From Oryzias latipes (lineage: Eukaryota > Chordata > Actinopteri > Beloniformes > Adrianichthyidae), in the NCBI RefSeq assembly GCF_002234675.1, contig NC_019859.2:28639973-28703972 (forward strand): a stretch of DNA of 64,000 nucleotides, in the 5' to 3' direction. The translations under genes were made by a program, and so were the position numbers. Every line of letters begins with the position of its first letter. Position 1 is the stretch's first letter. Below, in pieces: positions 18,930 to 31,800 of the stretch. The notes under the pieces were generated by a model that made no database searches, had not been told where the DNA came from, and was given only the letters and a program-made list of their open reading frames with translations.

Positions 18930-20350
18930 TCACTCGAGTCAGGGGACCTGGAAATAGACAGACATGTGAATCTTCCAATCAATGAGCCACTTCTTTGGTG
19001 ACGTCACCAACCACCTCCCCTTTCGACCAATCGGCCGTGAGGTGGGGTCAGCGCATTCAGGGGAGGGTAGCAACAGTTGCCCCGGTGAAGGCGAGGCGCC
19101 ATAGCCACGGTAGTCGTGGTGACAAGATCCAAGCAACTGGAGTCAACAACAACAACAATCTTCAACACCTGAGGAAATACAACCAAACCACAACAAAGAA
19201 CAGGACTCGGACACACGGGTAAAAAAAAGTGCATCTTGTGTGAATTTCGGTTTAGTTAGTTGATTTGGTGTTAATGTGCCCGTGCGCGTAACCGCAAACG
19301 TCCAGGCGAAGTCCGGGCGCGTGACGAAACCTGGAGCAGCTCTGAGCAGACGCAGACGGTTGTTATGGCGATGTGACATAATTTTAATAAGAGCACAAGA
19401 TGGCGGGTGTGTAAACGCGCACTTCTGACTTTAGCTTTAACGTCGTGTGCTGAACAGTCTGCCGAGTGTCTCTCGACACAGCACGTTAACCTGCCGGGTG
19501 CGGTAATGTGGTCACGCGCTCAAAGACTAACCAGTTAAAGAGCCGGCAGCTGCTGGTTAGTTTGTTTGACCGTCACTGACTAAGCGGGGGGTGGCGCACA
19601 CTTCCACACTGGGAACTTCTTGCTCCTCGGCCCCGGTGAAAAACTTTGGGCGACACAGTCGCAAAGACACACATGTACGAACTCCATGTTTAACGCTGAA
19701 AATGAGACACGCGCCTGACACGCGTTTCATGACGTCACTGTAACTTTGCAAACTTTCTGCGGTGACATTGAAGTCGTCCAGCCGCTTCCTGCGCTTCCGC
19801 ATGCGCGTCAACGCGCGTGCTGGTTTTCCAAGGAGCGACTCATTGGCTGCTTCGGCCCAAATCCACGACCCGAGTTGTGCGATTAGATACCATAACTCCT
19901 ACTTTGTATAGTTTTAAATAGTTCGGGGCTGGACCTATTCGACCTTTGACCCCACGCCTCCATTTTTTAGGGTTTGGAGAGTCTGTTCTCTCATCAGAGG
20001 AGGTTTTGGGGTGAGGGCTACCCAAGGAAGTGCTGTGGCTGGTTTTCTAAGTTTCAGTCCCCATTTTCCCGCCTCAGCTTTGGTTTAGGCTTCCCCTCCT
20101 GCTTGTTGCTCAGCTTAAACACACCTGATTCAAAAGGGCTATACCATGCTTTTCTTGATTCTTTCAGAGTAGACGATAATGTATTAGCTTTGGCACACTA
20201 CAGATTTTTTTAATGAAATATGAGTTGTTTTCAGAGCTCATTTTCCCGCCTGGGAGTAAGACGACTCGATCTCTGATGCACGTTTAGCTCCGTGTGGGCG
20301 CCGCCCATTTCACGACGTCAACCTAGAGGCGGCGTCTGCAGCATGTCTGT
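18930..20350 (+). promoter_or_regulatory. rfx1: CpG-rich promoter region and probable non-coding exon 1 of rfx1
   Basis: The base composition becomes CpG-rich here. A plausible 5' splice donor (CACACGG|GTAAAA) lies at 19218/19219 and would join to the acceptor before 22843, giving a non-coding first exon. The palindrome TTGGTGACGTCACCAA at 18995-19010 contains a consensus CRE, and a second TGACGTCA lies at 19730-19737. The transcription start was not determined. The exon 1 assignment is inference from position and splice signals only. Confidence 0.55.
18995..19010. promoter_or_regulatory. Palindromic CRE (TGACGTCA core)
   Basis: TTGGTGACGTCACCAA is a perfect 16-bp palindrome centred on a consensus cAMP-response element, about 210 bp upstream of the proposed rfx1 exon 1 donor. 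CREB/ATF factors bind this core (known). Confidence 0.6.
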
Positions 20351-22024
20351 GTCTCGCCCGCAAAAACAAACCACATCTGAACTTTTGCACTTTTTCCACA
20401 GAGAAAGTGGGCATGTGTGTTAGCCTGGGGGCAGTGCTGGCAGCGCAGACTCTTCCTGTTAGAGGCTGTTCTTCACTTTGTGATGTCACAATGTGAGAAC
20501 CTGCTCACTTCTATGGATTGGGAGGGGCAGGTGCTCAGAGATCAGGGTTTTAGCAATGTGAATGGGGCAAAATACCGATGTGGGGTTGTTTTTTGTGAGG
20601 AATAAAATATTAAGACTCTTGAAAACTCACAAAGTTGATTTTGCATGATACAGACGCTTTTAACCCATAAAGCTCTGCAGAGGCCAGATCATGACAGTTA
20701 TAGATGCAGGTGTGTTTAAGCAGAGAAACATGAAGAGCATCCAGGATGGTGGGTCCTGAGGTACTACATTTTACCTTCAGCCCCCCTCCACATTTTGCTC
20801 TTTAAATACATGCCAGATCTGGACAACTGCGACTTCAGGAACGCATCTGGATTAAACCTATCCTCCTAGGACTTACCTTCCATGCAACACGGTCATTACA
20901 CAAAGATCCACTGATGGCAGACCGAAGTGTAACAGATACTACTTCACCGTCTTGTAAAAGGGGTTTTCTAAATTATGAATATCAAATATAGTGGAGTGCA
21001 TGACCAGATAGGAGGAAAATTCTGTTGTCACCAGGAACGATGGATGTTTCTCTCAGCACTTTGTTTGTAGTGTGCTTCCATTTTTAAGGGCTGTTTAACA
21101 CTTTGCCCCACCTCTTCCACTTTATCTAAAATCACATTGTGACATCAAACACAGTGACGGGGCAGACATGTGACTCACCTTAAGCAGTGATAGAAACATA
21201 TCTGTCTTCTCACTGTTGATGTACAGAGGAAAACAGCTAAGTCTTTCCTTGCACTAATGTTTGAGGTGTGGTTCACTTCAGTGTGTACACAGACAGACCA
21301 TACAAAGAGACGACAACCAGAGCAGTTCCTGTTGTCAAAACCGTCGTTTTTTTTCTTTCTTTTTATAAGTGTAGCTTCCTGTCACTAATCCTTTTCAAAA
21401 GAAGTGGAGCCGGAATCACTGTGTTATTGTGCTTGTTTGTTACTGAAGTTCTTTCTAGCATTTTGTGCCACAGAATCACATTTTCCTGCTGCCCAGCCTA
21501 AAATCCTTCAGACCTTTTGACTTTTATTCAACTAGCAAGTTTCTTCTTGATAGAAAGTTACACAGTCTCTCCCAGAAGATGATTATTTAACAGAGACAAG
21601 ATTAAGAAAAATCAATCAAATACTTCATAAAAACTTCTCTTACCAGTTTGTGTTCCCTGATAGGTACATTTGCTCATTTGTCTTTGGCAGTGAGCTAATA
21701 AAACCACAAGGGGGGAGTGTCCTGTGTTTTTGTGTGCTGGTCCCATGCTCATATGGTCCTAATATGCTAAATACATAGGTCGTGTCAGGAAGGGCGTCCA
21801 TTGCAAACCCTTAGAATACTACATAGAGATTTAAAACTAGATCAGTTGTAACCCAGGAAAAAAATGGGTGACAGCAGTGGTGTTGATCTACACAGGGTGA
21901 AAACTGGACCACTGTTTGTTGAAAAAGGAGAGGAGGAAGGAGTGTTCTTCAGCAGAAAAACTAGGAGATCCAGTGTCTCTAGAGGAGAGAGAGTGGTGTT
22001 TGGAGCAAATACAGTATGTTTTTG

Positions 22025-22175
22025 GTGTTTTTAACATGTTCTATTTTCTCATGATGGTGGACATATATAAAGACAATTAAGATTAAAACTGCATTTCTGA
22101 GTATTTCTTTATTCAAATCATGGTGAATCAGCAGCAGATAAAAAAAGGCAATTAGAAACTAGCTTGTATTTGGTA
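22025..22175. mobile_element. Fragment of CACTCCAAT-ended element
   Basis: Shares TTTCTCATGATGG, GACATATATAAAGA, TTTCTGAGTATTT, GGTGAATCAG and AGCTTGTA with the copy at 17205-17340 in the same orientation. No terminal repeat is preserved. Confidence 0.7.
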
Positions 22176-22202
22176 CTGGAGTTTTACTGCTTTGCTTTAG
22201 AC

Positions 22203-22406
22203 CAGTGTTTCCCAACTCTTGTCCTCGAGACACGCTGTCCCGCATTTTTTCAATCCAAACCTGCTGAAATACACCTGCCTTTCATGACTGTCATTGTCAG
22301 GCTTCTGCAGAGCCTGACGATGAGCTGAATCAGGTGTGCATAAGCAGGGCAACATGGAAAACATGCAGGCCAGTGTGCCCCTGAGGACCAGGGTTAGGAG
22401 ACACTG
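22203..22406. mobile_element. hAT-type MITE in rfx1 intron 1
   Basis: It begins CAGTGTTTCCCAAC and ends AGGAGACACTG, with the inverted subterminal pair TTGTCCTCGAG and CTGAGGACCAG. It is 204 bp, flanked by CTTTAGAC and ATTTAGAC (7 of 8 matching), consistent with an 8-bp hAT target duplication. Confidence 0.82.
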
Positions 22407-22857
22407 ATTTAGACCATCCGCCTTGATGTTTCCACCAACTGAGCCCAGATTCAGAATGCACTGGTGGTGATGGCAGACTGATGAAGAACTTTAAACGTTC
22501 CCACAGACTGCATGAGATGTGAATATTTCCAGACATGTCACTTTTAGTTTGAAAGGAAAAGGAAGCTGAGAAATCTTTCCCTCCACTATGAAACCTTTTG
22601 TTTGTCGTCTCATGTTCCAGGAGACACACGTGTGTCATTTACAATCGAGAAAATGATGTATAAATGGGCTATAAATGATTTTATGCCTGACTGTATTTAG
22701 CTTGTGTGATGTCAGACAGAAGACCTGTTGCTTTTTCTGACCTTTGACCTGCATACATTCATGCTTACACACACACACACAAACACAAGACCTGTTGCCG
22801 CATGTAAAGCTCATAACAAGAGGTGCTTCTCTTTGTTCACAGACCTCCAAAGCATTA

Positions 22858-22871
22858 GTTTCCATGGCAAC
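22858..22871. promoter_or_regulatory. rfx1: X-box-like motif overlapping the rfx1 start codon
   Basis: GTTTCCATGGCAAC resembles the RFX-binding X-box (GTNRCC, 0-3 nt, RGYAAC), with one mismatch in the left half. The ATG at 22864 is the spacer plus first base of the right half-site. Confidence 0.5.
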
Positions 22872-25800
22872 TTGTAGTTACTCTGATGACCTGCAGCCTC
22901 AGCAGGTTGATGGTGTAACCATAGCAACGCCTGCCACCACCACACCTTCATCAGTAAAGACCACACATTTCCTGTCTGAGGTCTTGCCGACTTCTGGAGC
23001 CATTTCTGCAGCGGTCCAGTCAGCCACCATCTCAAAACCCCGACAGGATGCACTGTGTTCTCAAGCTGCACCCACACAGGCTCGGAGCCAGAGGCCGGTC
23101 GTCTTGGCAACTTCCACGCAGCAGTACGTCAACCGGGAGGTCCAGCACTCCGTGGTCCAGAAAAGTAACGGGCAGAGCAGCCCGCCTCAGTACCTCATAG
23201 TTACAGTTACAGGTGAGGATGGGGAAACCACACTAGCCTGCTTTGTAGTACTGCACCACACGTGGGTTACATCCAGCATGGCTGGTTGGACTTCAGGTTA
23301 AATCAAGGAAGGGTGTACAGTGTGGAACCTGATGATGAATCGCATGGACCAATGAAGGATCTTTGCCACCATCAGCATTATAGCGACGCTGTACTCGTGA
23401 GGGTGACTTTGATACTTTTAGTGGAATCAGATGGATGTTTAGAAGCTTAAAAAATGTGTCCAGGGGTTTTATTCTATCCTTGCTCACATTGAAAAACTAG
23501 AAATCTCTACAGAATGTACAGAAATGATGAAAAGGCAGTGGTTTAGCTCCCGCATGACATCATCCCTTCTGCTGGAAGAGCAGACTCTTCAAATCCCTTT
23601 GCATGGCACTACAAACCTAAAGTATTGTTCATGGAAACAAAACTCTTCCCCAGTTCTAAGCAGGGGAACAGCTGCTCTGTTTTGCCCTAAAGGGATGGAT
23701 GTTTTGTAGAGGTGTTGAGGACCTAATTTGTCACCATTCGAGAGGTAACTGGGACTGTAAGTTAGAAGTGGGTGGAGCAGCTACGAAGTGGCAGAAGCTT
23801 GCATGAACCTTTTGTGGTCAGAACCCCTTGAGTTGTTGTGGAACTGGAACAAAAGAAGATGAAGAGACACCTGGAGCACAATTGACTTTCATTTTTCAAC
23901 AATTATTTGGTCCTGTATTCTTTTAACCCTTGTGCTATCTTGTGGGGTCTAGATGACCCCACTCCCAACATTAACGTTGGGAGTGGGGTCATCTAGACCC
24001 ATTCCTTATCATCTAGACCCATTCCTTATCATCCATTCCAAGGCCCATTCCTTATTGTTTTTTATATTGGACCATGAAAGTATTATTCTACATGAAACTG
24101 GCCCGTGGCATGGAAAATGTTGGAAGACTTGTTACTCGTCTGTGTCTTGTGAAAGTCGGATGCAGTCCTCAGTCACTGATGATTGGAACCAAGACCTTGT
24201 GAGGAGATACTTCCCTATTAATAACTGTGACAGCAAAGAACATTGAAACAATTTTGTAGGTAAAGTCCAGGTAGACTTCAACTCCACAGTCACAGTAGAA
24301 GTAAGGGCAACACAAACTGCACAACAGCGAATCATTGTCTGTTTTTTAGTGTGACGCTTACAAAATTGTCTGTTCGCTCTCCACCCAGCACCCGTCCCAT
24401 GTTTGTCCGTCTTTTCAGTGGTCCACATGTGTCTGTTGTTTCCCTCCCTCATCTGATCTGCATGTTTACAAGTCGGAGGGATTTCTCTTTCCATCTGGGG
24501 AGCTTAGCTGTCCAAGGCTGTTTTACTGCATGAAAGATTGAAAGATGAAACGAGAATTGGAGCGTGACGCTCTTCCTCCTCTGCCTCTTTTCCGCCAACA
24601 CCTTCCAGTTAGTCCAGCTAAGAAGTCGTGAATGTAGCGAGATGTTCTGTGGAGGCTGTTACTATGACTTGGAAGCAGCATGTCGTGAGTACTGCTCACG
24701 TTGGTTACTTTTTCAATCAGCATTTATTAATCTGCCGTCTCTTTCTCAGAGGGCTCTGCTCACTCCAACGACAGTCTGTCAGACTCTAGCCCGTCGGCCC
24801 CCGGTGTTCCCACGCAGGCGGTGCAACCACCTCAGCAGGTGGGACACTAACATCCACATTTGTCTTCCTCTGGTCAGGTTGTCTCTGATCCTATGGATGT
24901 TGTTCACCCTCAGAGGTCAGTGCTGCAAGCGGCGTCACAGTCAGCCAAGAGGAATCAGACGAGCCACGTCGGCAACCTGCAGTCACTGCACATCAGCCAG
25001 GAGGTAACCAGACTAGCATGTCTCCAGGAGCACAGGACAACACAGTTATTTCTTTGTTTGCTTACCAGATCTAGGCATTCAGATCTCAGAGACCCGTCTC
25101 CCGTAGACATTTGTCCATGCAGTAACATGCCACATTAGGAAGGTTCTGCTAACTGGCCACAATCACGTGTGGATGCCTGACTTTCATTCAAAAAGTTAGA
25201 ATATTTTTAATTTAAAGAAAAAGAAGGTCTTGGAGAGGTGCAGCAGTAATATATTATGACATTCTATACATCTTAAAGGGTCTGTTTAGTTTTTTTTGTT
25301 GTTTTTTCAAGAATTTCTAAGCTCTTGACAAACTTTTTGCACTGGTCTGCTTACCTTTTTTTTCTTAGGTGTGCAAAGGCAAGTACCGGTAGTCCTAAAT
25401 TTTCAACAGCTTTGCAGCTAACAGTCCCTTCAGGAGTATTTTCTATGATTATCGCAGAACAAAAAACAGAAGTTGCCGCTGCTTTTCTAAAATGTTGCAA
25501 AAAAAGTTTACGTTTCAAAAATAGATTCAATTAAAGGCCATAAGAGGATGTACAAATATTAAAGTAATTTTTTTTGCTCAGTGTTTTGAAGTGCCGAACA
25601 AGAAATGCACAGACAGCAAGGATACCATTTTTCATTAAACAATCATTTGTTTCAAAATAAAGCAAACTTTTTTCATGTTTGCAAAAGAGAAACTGTAAAA
25701 GTTTAACAGTTATAGATGAGCAGCATGCTCAGAATGTTTTACACAAAAATGTCAGATGTCTACATTTAAACTAGAGCAAATACTGGTAAAGGGAAAACAT

Positions 25801-28800
25801 ATCTTTTAAAGAAATGTTTTATTCATTTTGTGGGGAAAAAATTATTTCCTCTTAGTGCAGTTGTTAGTTAAATGTGTCTGTTGGTGTCTTAAGCTCCACT
25901 CTGTTTTTTATTTTGTGATTACTAACATTTTATCTTAACTTCAATTTTTCCCTAAACTTCTTTGAGAAATAGAATTCATCATTAAACACAGGCATTAGGA
26001 AACAGCTGTTTCAGTTAGAAAGATCACTTAGACTGAACCCCTTGTTTCTCGGTCTCTTTTCTCAAAAACATCACTTTTTGGTCTAAGCCAAAAACACAAT
26101 TTGCAAAATGCCCAACTGCTCTTTGAAGAACACATGACACATTCTTCCTTTTGAACACAGCTGGCATTCACAACACACACGATTCGAAAACTGATCAAAA
26201 CAGAAGACACATGTTGCAAATCAACTGCAGTGAATATAAGAACAGTTCTAGAACAACTGAGCGGTTTTTCAAATGTGGACAACAGAGCAAGACCTGCACC
26301 AACTCAGACCTGCACCAAGAGCTGGACCCAGACAAAAGACAAAAACTGTTCACACACATGATAAATTTTACACATGTTAAATTTACACACAATAAATTTA
26401 CACACATTGTAAATTCACCACATGGTAAATTCACACACGCGCCTGCAGACTTTGGACACAACTTTCTGTAATTCTGTGTTTTTTCATCAATCTTTCAATT
26501 GACTTTCAAACGTGTTTAAACTTTGAAGGAGAACAACAGTTTACTTCCACTTCCATGAAGAGGTTTGTAAACTGTTGAAGCACACTTGTGAGTGCTATTT
26601 TGGTGCCATGTTCATATTTTTTCGGCAGTAATGTTAAAATTAAAATTTTAAGGACAATATGTTCTTTTAATTATGAAGCCAGTGACTTCTGTTTTGGAGA
26701 ATGGTCGTTTTTGTGTTGAATTGGATAAACGGACGGTGGGGTCACACGGGTATTTTACCCTTTATTATAATGGTACAGGTGAAACCATTCAAATGCGTAG
26801 GACAGCCCTGTTGTCCGTAAAGTTGTTCAAAATGAAAAAGAAAAAAAAAGACAAAGTGACTTTAACCTAAGAAAGACTCTACAAGATTGTTCAATGTTTG
26901 TTTTTGTCCTGTTCCATCTGGGACTGAATCACAGCACGAGATGCTGATTGACTGATCGCGACAGTATTACCAGAGGAAAGCTTTTATTTGAGATAAGAAT
27001 TAATAATAATTAATTAAAGTTAATTAATAGGATCTGGGTTATAAAAGCTTTCCTCATTACTATTGATTTTTAGTGTTAAATTGATGTAAAACTGGTCATT
27101 CTAACATTGTACATAACAGCAAATGTGAACAAATGAGAAATGAGTCTTTCTCCTCATTTAGGTGGAGCGTGTGTTTACGGGTCAGGTGCAGTATGTGGAT
27201 GGAGCAGGAGAATCATCTTTCCCCGCCTCCACCATGTAAGGCCAGAGCATCCTGCTTTCAGGTGTCTTCTTCACCTTCTGAACTTTCCTGCTCACGCGGC
27301 TGTGCACTCCTTTAAATCCAAGTATCTGTTTCTTTCCTGTCCAGTCGATCCAACACCTACCCCTTCTCCGACCCTGTCATCTTCTCCCAGACCAGTTCTA
27401 CGTCCTCTTCCAACTTTTATGAGGCCACACCCAGTCCAGGGTCAGACATTGCCGGCTCTGTGATCGCACAGCCCGTTGCTGTGGCAACAGCCGGAGGTAG
27501 TGGCGGTGATGCTGCAGGTGGAGGGGAGTATGCCATTCCTGTAGGCTACATAATAGGAGGAGAAGCAGCAGGCTCTGCAGGAGGAAGTCACAATTATGGC
27601 AGCCCCAACTCTCGAGCCCCACCTGCTACTGTGAGTCAAAACGTCCAGAAAGGAGCAGGACAGACAAACTAAACATGAGACATTTAATGCTATTGGCTTA
27701 TTTTCCCAAGGTGCAATGGCTGTGTGAGAACTATGAGGGGGCTGAGGGAGTCAGTTTACCCCGCTGTACCCTCTATTACCACTACCTGCTGCACTGCCAG
27801 GAGCAGAAACTGGAACCTGTCAATGCCGCTTCCTTTGGGAAACTGATCAGGTCGGTCTTTGTGGGGCTGCGAACCCGGAGACTAGGAACCAGGTACACAC
27901 ACACACACACACGACATGACATAACAGAAAAATTCCAAATCTGGAAGCTGAAATAGTTTTTTAAAATAAAATAAAAAGTTAAAAAATTCATAAATGTAAC
28001 ACCCATAACACCTGGACTTCACGCAAAAGCATCTTTTTTGAAGGGCTTTGTGTGCCTTTCAGAGGAAACTCCAAGTACCACTATTATGGCCTGAGGATCA
28101 AATCTGGCTCTCCTCTGCTCAGACTGATGGACGAGCAGCAGCACATGGCCATGAGGCAGCAGCCTTTCTCACAGAAGAGCAGGTATGAACACCTGCAGCA
28201 TCTGTACCTCACTTCACCTTTCATCTTCACAGTTGACTTCCTGAACATTTGATATTGGTGTAAGATTCTATTAGTGTGTCACTATACCCTCTGTCACCCT
28301 CCTGCTAGGATCAAACCCGTTCAGAAAGCTCCAGGGCTGTCCAATGGGATCGCAGGTGGGATAGGCCAGCTCCAGCCAGGAGCACCTGGAGATATTTCCA
28401 CTCAGGTGCAACAGTATCAGCAGTTCCTTGGTAGGAGCCTTCTTTGAATTCTTCATGTAGAACTGCAGGTTTTCTTTTGAGCTTCCTCTCACCATAACTG
28501 GACCCTGAAAGGCTTTCACACTGAGATCCATTCAGACGTTGTTCTTCTTTTTATCTTTGCTGATGTCGTTTTACGTCTTAAGTGAAGCTATGAAGAATTC
28601 CTTCTTCATAATTTCATTTGTTTATGATTTAGCATTATCACTGAAATCCCCCAGAGCTTGTTGTCTTTGTTTTCACTCAAAGACAATTAAAATGCTGTAC
28701 GTTTGGGAAGTTCTCACTTCCAAAACCTCTCAGAAATGTTCTCCAGTATGATGCGCTCGACTATTTAACTCTAGTAGAGCAGAGCAGAGAGTCAGCTCTG

Positions 28801-31800
28801 TCTGTGCTGACATGCTTTTACAGAAAGAACAGGTGAATGACCGAGGACGTCCCCTCTGCTCTCATGAGACAATATAGAGGCAGAGCTAAAAACAGGAAGT
28901 CTATGTCTGAGGCCATGTCAGGAAAGGAAGAATCTTTTTCATTTTCCAAAGAAAACATCAGTCGTGTCATCTTGTGATATACTGGTGATCTTGTGAGTGT
29001 GTGGTAGGATCAGCAATGCCTTATCATGAAAGCTCAGGAAGGGGTTTTCTGACGGTCCATGTGAAATGAACATCTGTCCTGCACAGAGACCTCCAGGCCT
29101 TTACCAGAGTTTGTGGACATTGATCTTCAAGGTCAGTCTTTGCCGGATGGGATCCAGTTGGAGCACCTGAAGGTCTTTCGGGATCTGTACAGAGAGCATT
29201 GTGAGGTGAGGAGATGTGCACACACACACGCACAAAGGTCTGTTCTTGAACTGCAAAAAGGCTGCTCTAAGCAAATGAACAGATGTGCAGATCGGAGCAG
29301 AGCTGTCAGGTGAACACGAAGAACAAAAACCCATGTTTACACACATGCCGTATCCAGACAAAAGGCCTCAATCTGAGGACCGTACATGTTGTATTGAAGG
29401 GAGTGTTGTTGTTTACATGTTTAGGACAACATTAGTACATGTCTTTACATGGTAACTGCATCCTATCCAGAAGAACATCCATGTTGTTTGATCGAGAACC
29501 ATGATGCTTGTTATCCCAATATTAACTGGCACATTAGATCAATCAGTTGAGAAATACAGATTGGACTCAAGTATTGGATAATCATGGTTAGAACTTCTCC
29601 TAGGCTCGTTATTGCTAAAAATTTGGTAGAATATTTTGAAAGCAATTAATAAATCCTTCTGCAGTTTGTGAAGAGGAGCCTTTTTCATTCGGGTGTTCAC
29701 GTGACATCACCCTGTTCAGGATAGGACCCAAACGTACAACCGGTGCGTTTCCCATCATTGAATCTGGGTTTGCTTCTCACAGGCTGTTCTGGACGTCATG
29801 ATCAACCTGCAGTTTAACGTCGTGGAGATGCTCTGGAAATCCTTCTGGAGGTTTAGTGAGAGCAACAATCCTGAATCCCCTGACCTGTGAGTATGAATAG
29901 GCCACGCCCTTTCACGCCTGCGGATTCACTTTTCTGCATTGAAATACTTTCAGCAGGAACGGTTCTAAACTCAATTAGGGAGCAATCTGATTCTGGTTGA
30001 TCCAGATCTTTTCCTGATCTAATCCAGGTCTGGTCCATCTTTAATCTAGTTTGGTCCTGGTTTGATCCAGGTCTGGTTTCCTCTGATGGTCCTCCTGGTT
30101 TTGCAGGTGTGAAAGTTCACCTGAACTTAACAAGAGAACTCTGGTCCTACTTAGAATCAAGGTTTGTTCTCTATGTAGTATGTTAGCGCAACCTGTCTCA
30201 CTTGTCTCCCCTCCAGGCCCGATGATGCAGAGAACTGTCTGCCCAAATCCTTGCTGGTGCTGCTGTGCAAGTTTGAACCGGTGCTGCTGTGGACCAGGTG
30301 GTGTGACAACCTGCTGTACCAGGCGCTGGTAGACGCCCTCATCCCTGACGTGCTCAGACCTATCCCCAGTACGTGCACGCTCGTGCCTCGACTGCACAGG
30401 CCCTTTAAAATGTGACAATGCAATAAAGCCCAACGGTTGTTGGCTTCTTGATTAATATTACAGATGGAACAAACCATCTCAGGGGGTGAAACATGAGAGT
30501 AAAAACCAGCTAAACTGAACCTTTTACAAAAGTGTGACGTGTGAATCTGAATGTGCTGTTTGACTCCTACCACCCACCCCCACCCCTCTGCAGGTGCCTT
30601 AACTCAGGCCATCCGAAACTTTGCCAAGAATCTGGAGAGTTGGCTGACAGGAGCCATGATGAACATCCCAGAGGAGATGGTTTGCATCAAGGTAACAGCG
30701 TTCTTCCAGACTGGACCTGTGTCTGATGACTTGGACCTCTGGGTTCAGAAACAGCTGTTTGACCATTCAGACATCGGCTGTCTCCAGCTGTCTTTAAAAT
30801 TAATGTTGATGTTCACTGGATTTGATCCTTTCTTTAGATGAGTTTCTGTTACTGGATGGTTTTAAGGATGAGAACAAACTTAATTTAAAAGAGCACAAAC
30901 AATACAAACAACAATAAGAACAAACTATGGAAACTCAAAAATAACTGTTGACGTCTACTTTTGGCCAAAAAAAAATGTAGTCATCCACCAATTGTGCAAG
31001 TTCTGTCTCTTAACCCTTGTTTTATCTTAGATGACCCCACCCTCACATTGACGTGTTCTTCCTACCATGACAAAGGCGGATAAAGGTGGAAAGATTTCAT
31101 GTAATCCATGGACACCAGTGAAGATCATAAATCATTGAAGAAAAAAAGGTTCAGACAACTTTCTAGTGGGTCTAAATGACCCAACTTAAAGTGCCAAGGA
31201 TAGCGCAAGGGTTAAATAAATGAGAGAGGCCTGTAATTCAATTTAAAGGTAAACCTCAACTATGAGAGACGGAGAAAAAAAACTGAAAGACATATTGTCT
31301 GATTTGTAAAGAATTTATTATTAAAATTAAGGTGGAAAACAAGTATTTGTCACCTACAAACAAACAAGATTTATGACTCTCATAAACCTATAACTTGTTC
31401 TGTAAGAGGATCCTCTGTCCTCCACTAGTTACCTGTATTAATGTCACTTGACTGAACTGGTTATCTGTATAAAAGAAACCCGTCCACAACACTCTTACCT
31501 CCACTATGCCCAAGACCAAAGAGCTGTCTAAGGACACCAGAAACCGTTGACCTGCACCAGGCTGGAAAGACTGAATCTGCATTAGGTAAGCAGCTTGGTG
31601 AGAAGAAACCAACTGTGGGAGCAATTATTAGGAAATGGAAGACAAACAAGGCCACTGATAATCTCCCTCCATCTGGGTCTCCCAGCAAGATCTCACCCTG
31701 TGGGGTAAAATGATCACAAGAACGATGAGCAAAAATCCCAGAACCCCACAGGAGGACTTGGTGAATGATTACCTGCAGAGAGCTGGGACCATAGTGACAA

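Larger units (their letters stand above)
16647..18930. other. Intergenic region between rln3 and rfx1
   Basis: No convincing gene. It contains an inverted copy of lectin-intron sequence (about 16875-16975), a non-autonomous DNA element (17175-17530), and a purine-rich stretch (18170-18310) whose acidic frame MTEGKRE-type translation looks like low complexity rather than protein. A poly-G run lies near 18536-18546. Confidence 0.55.
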
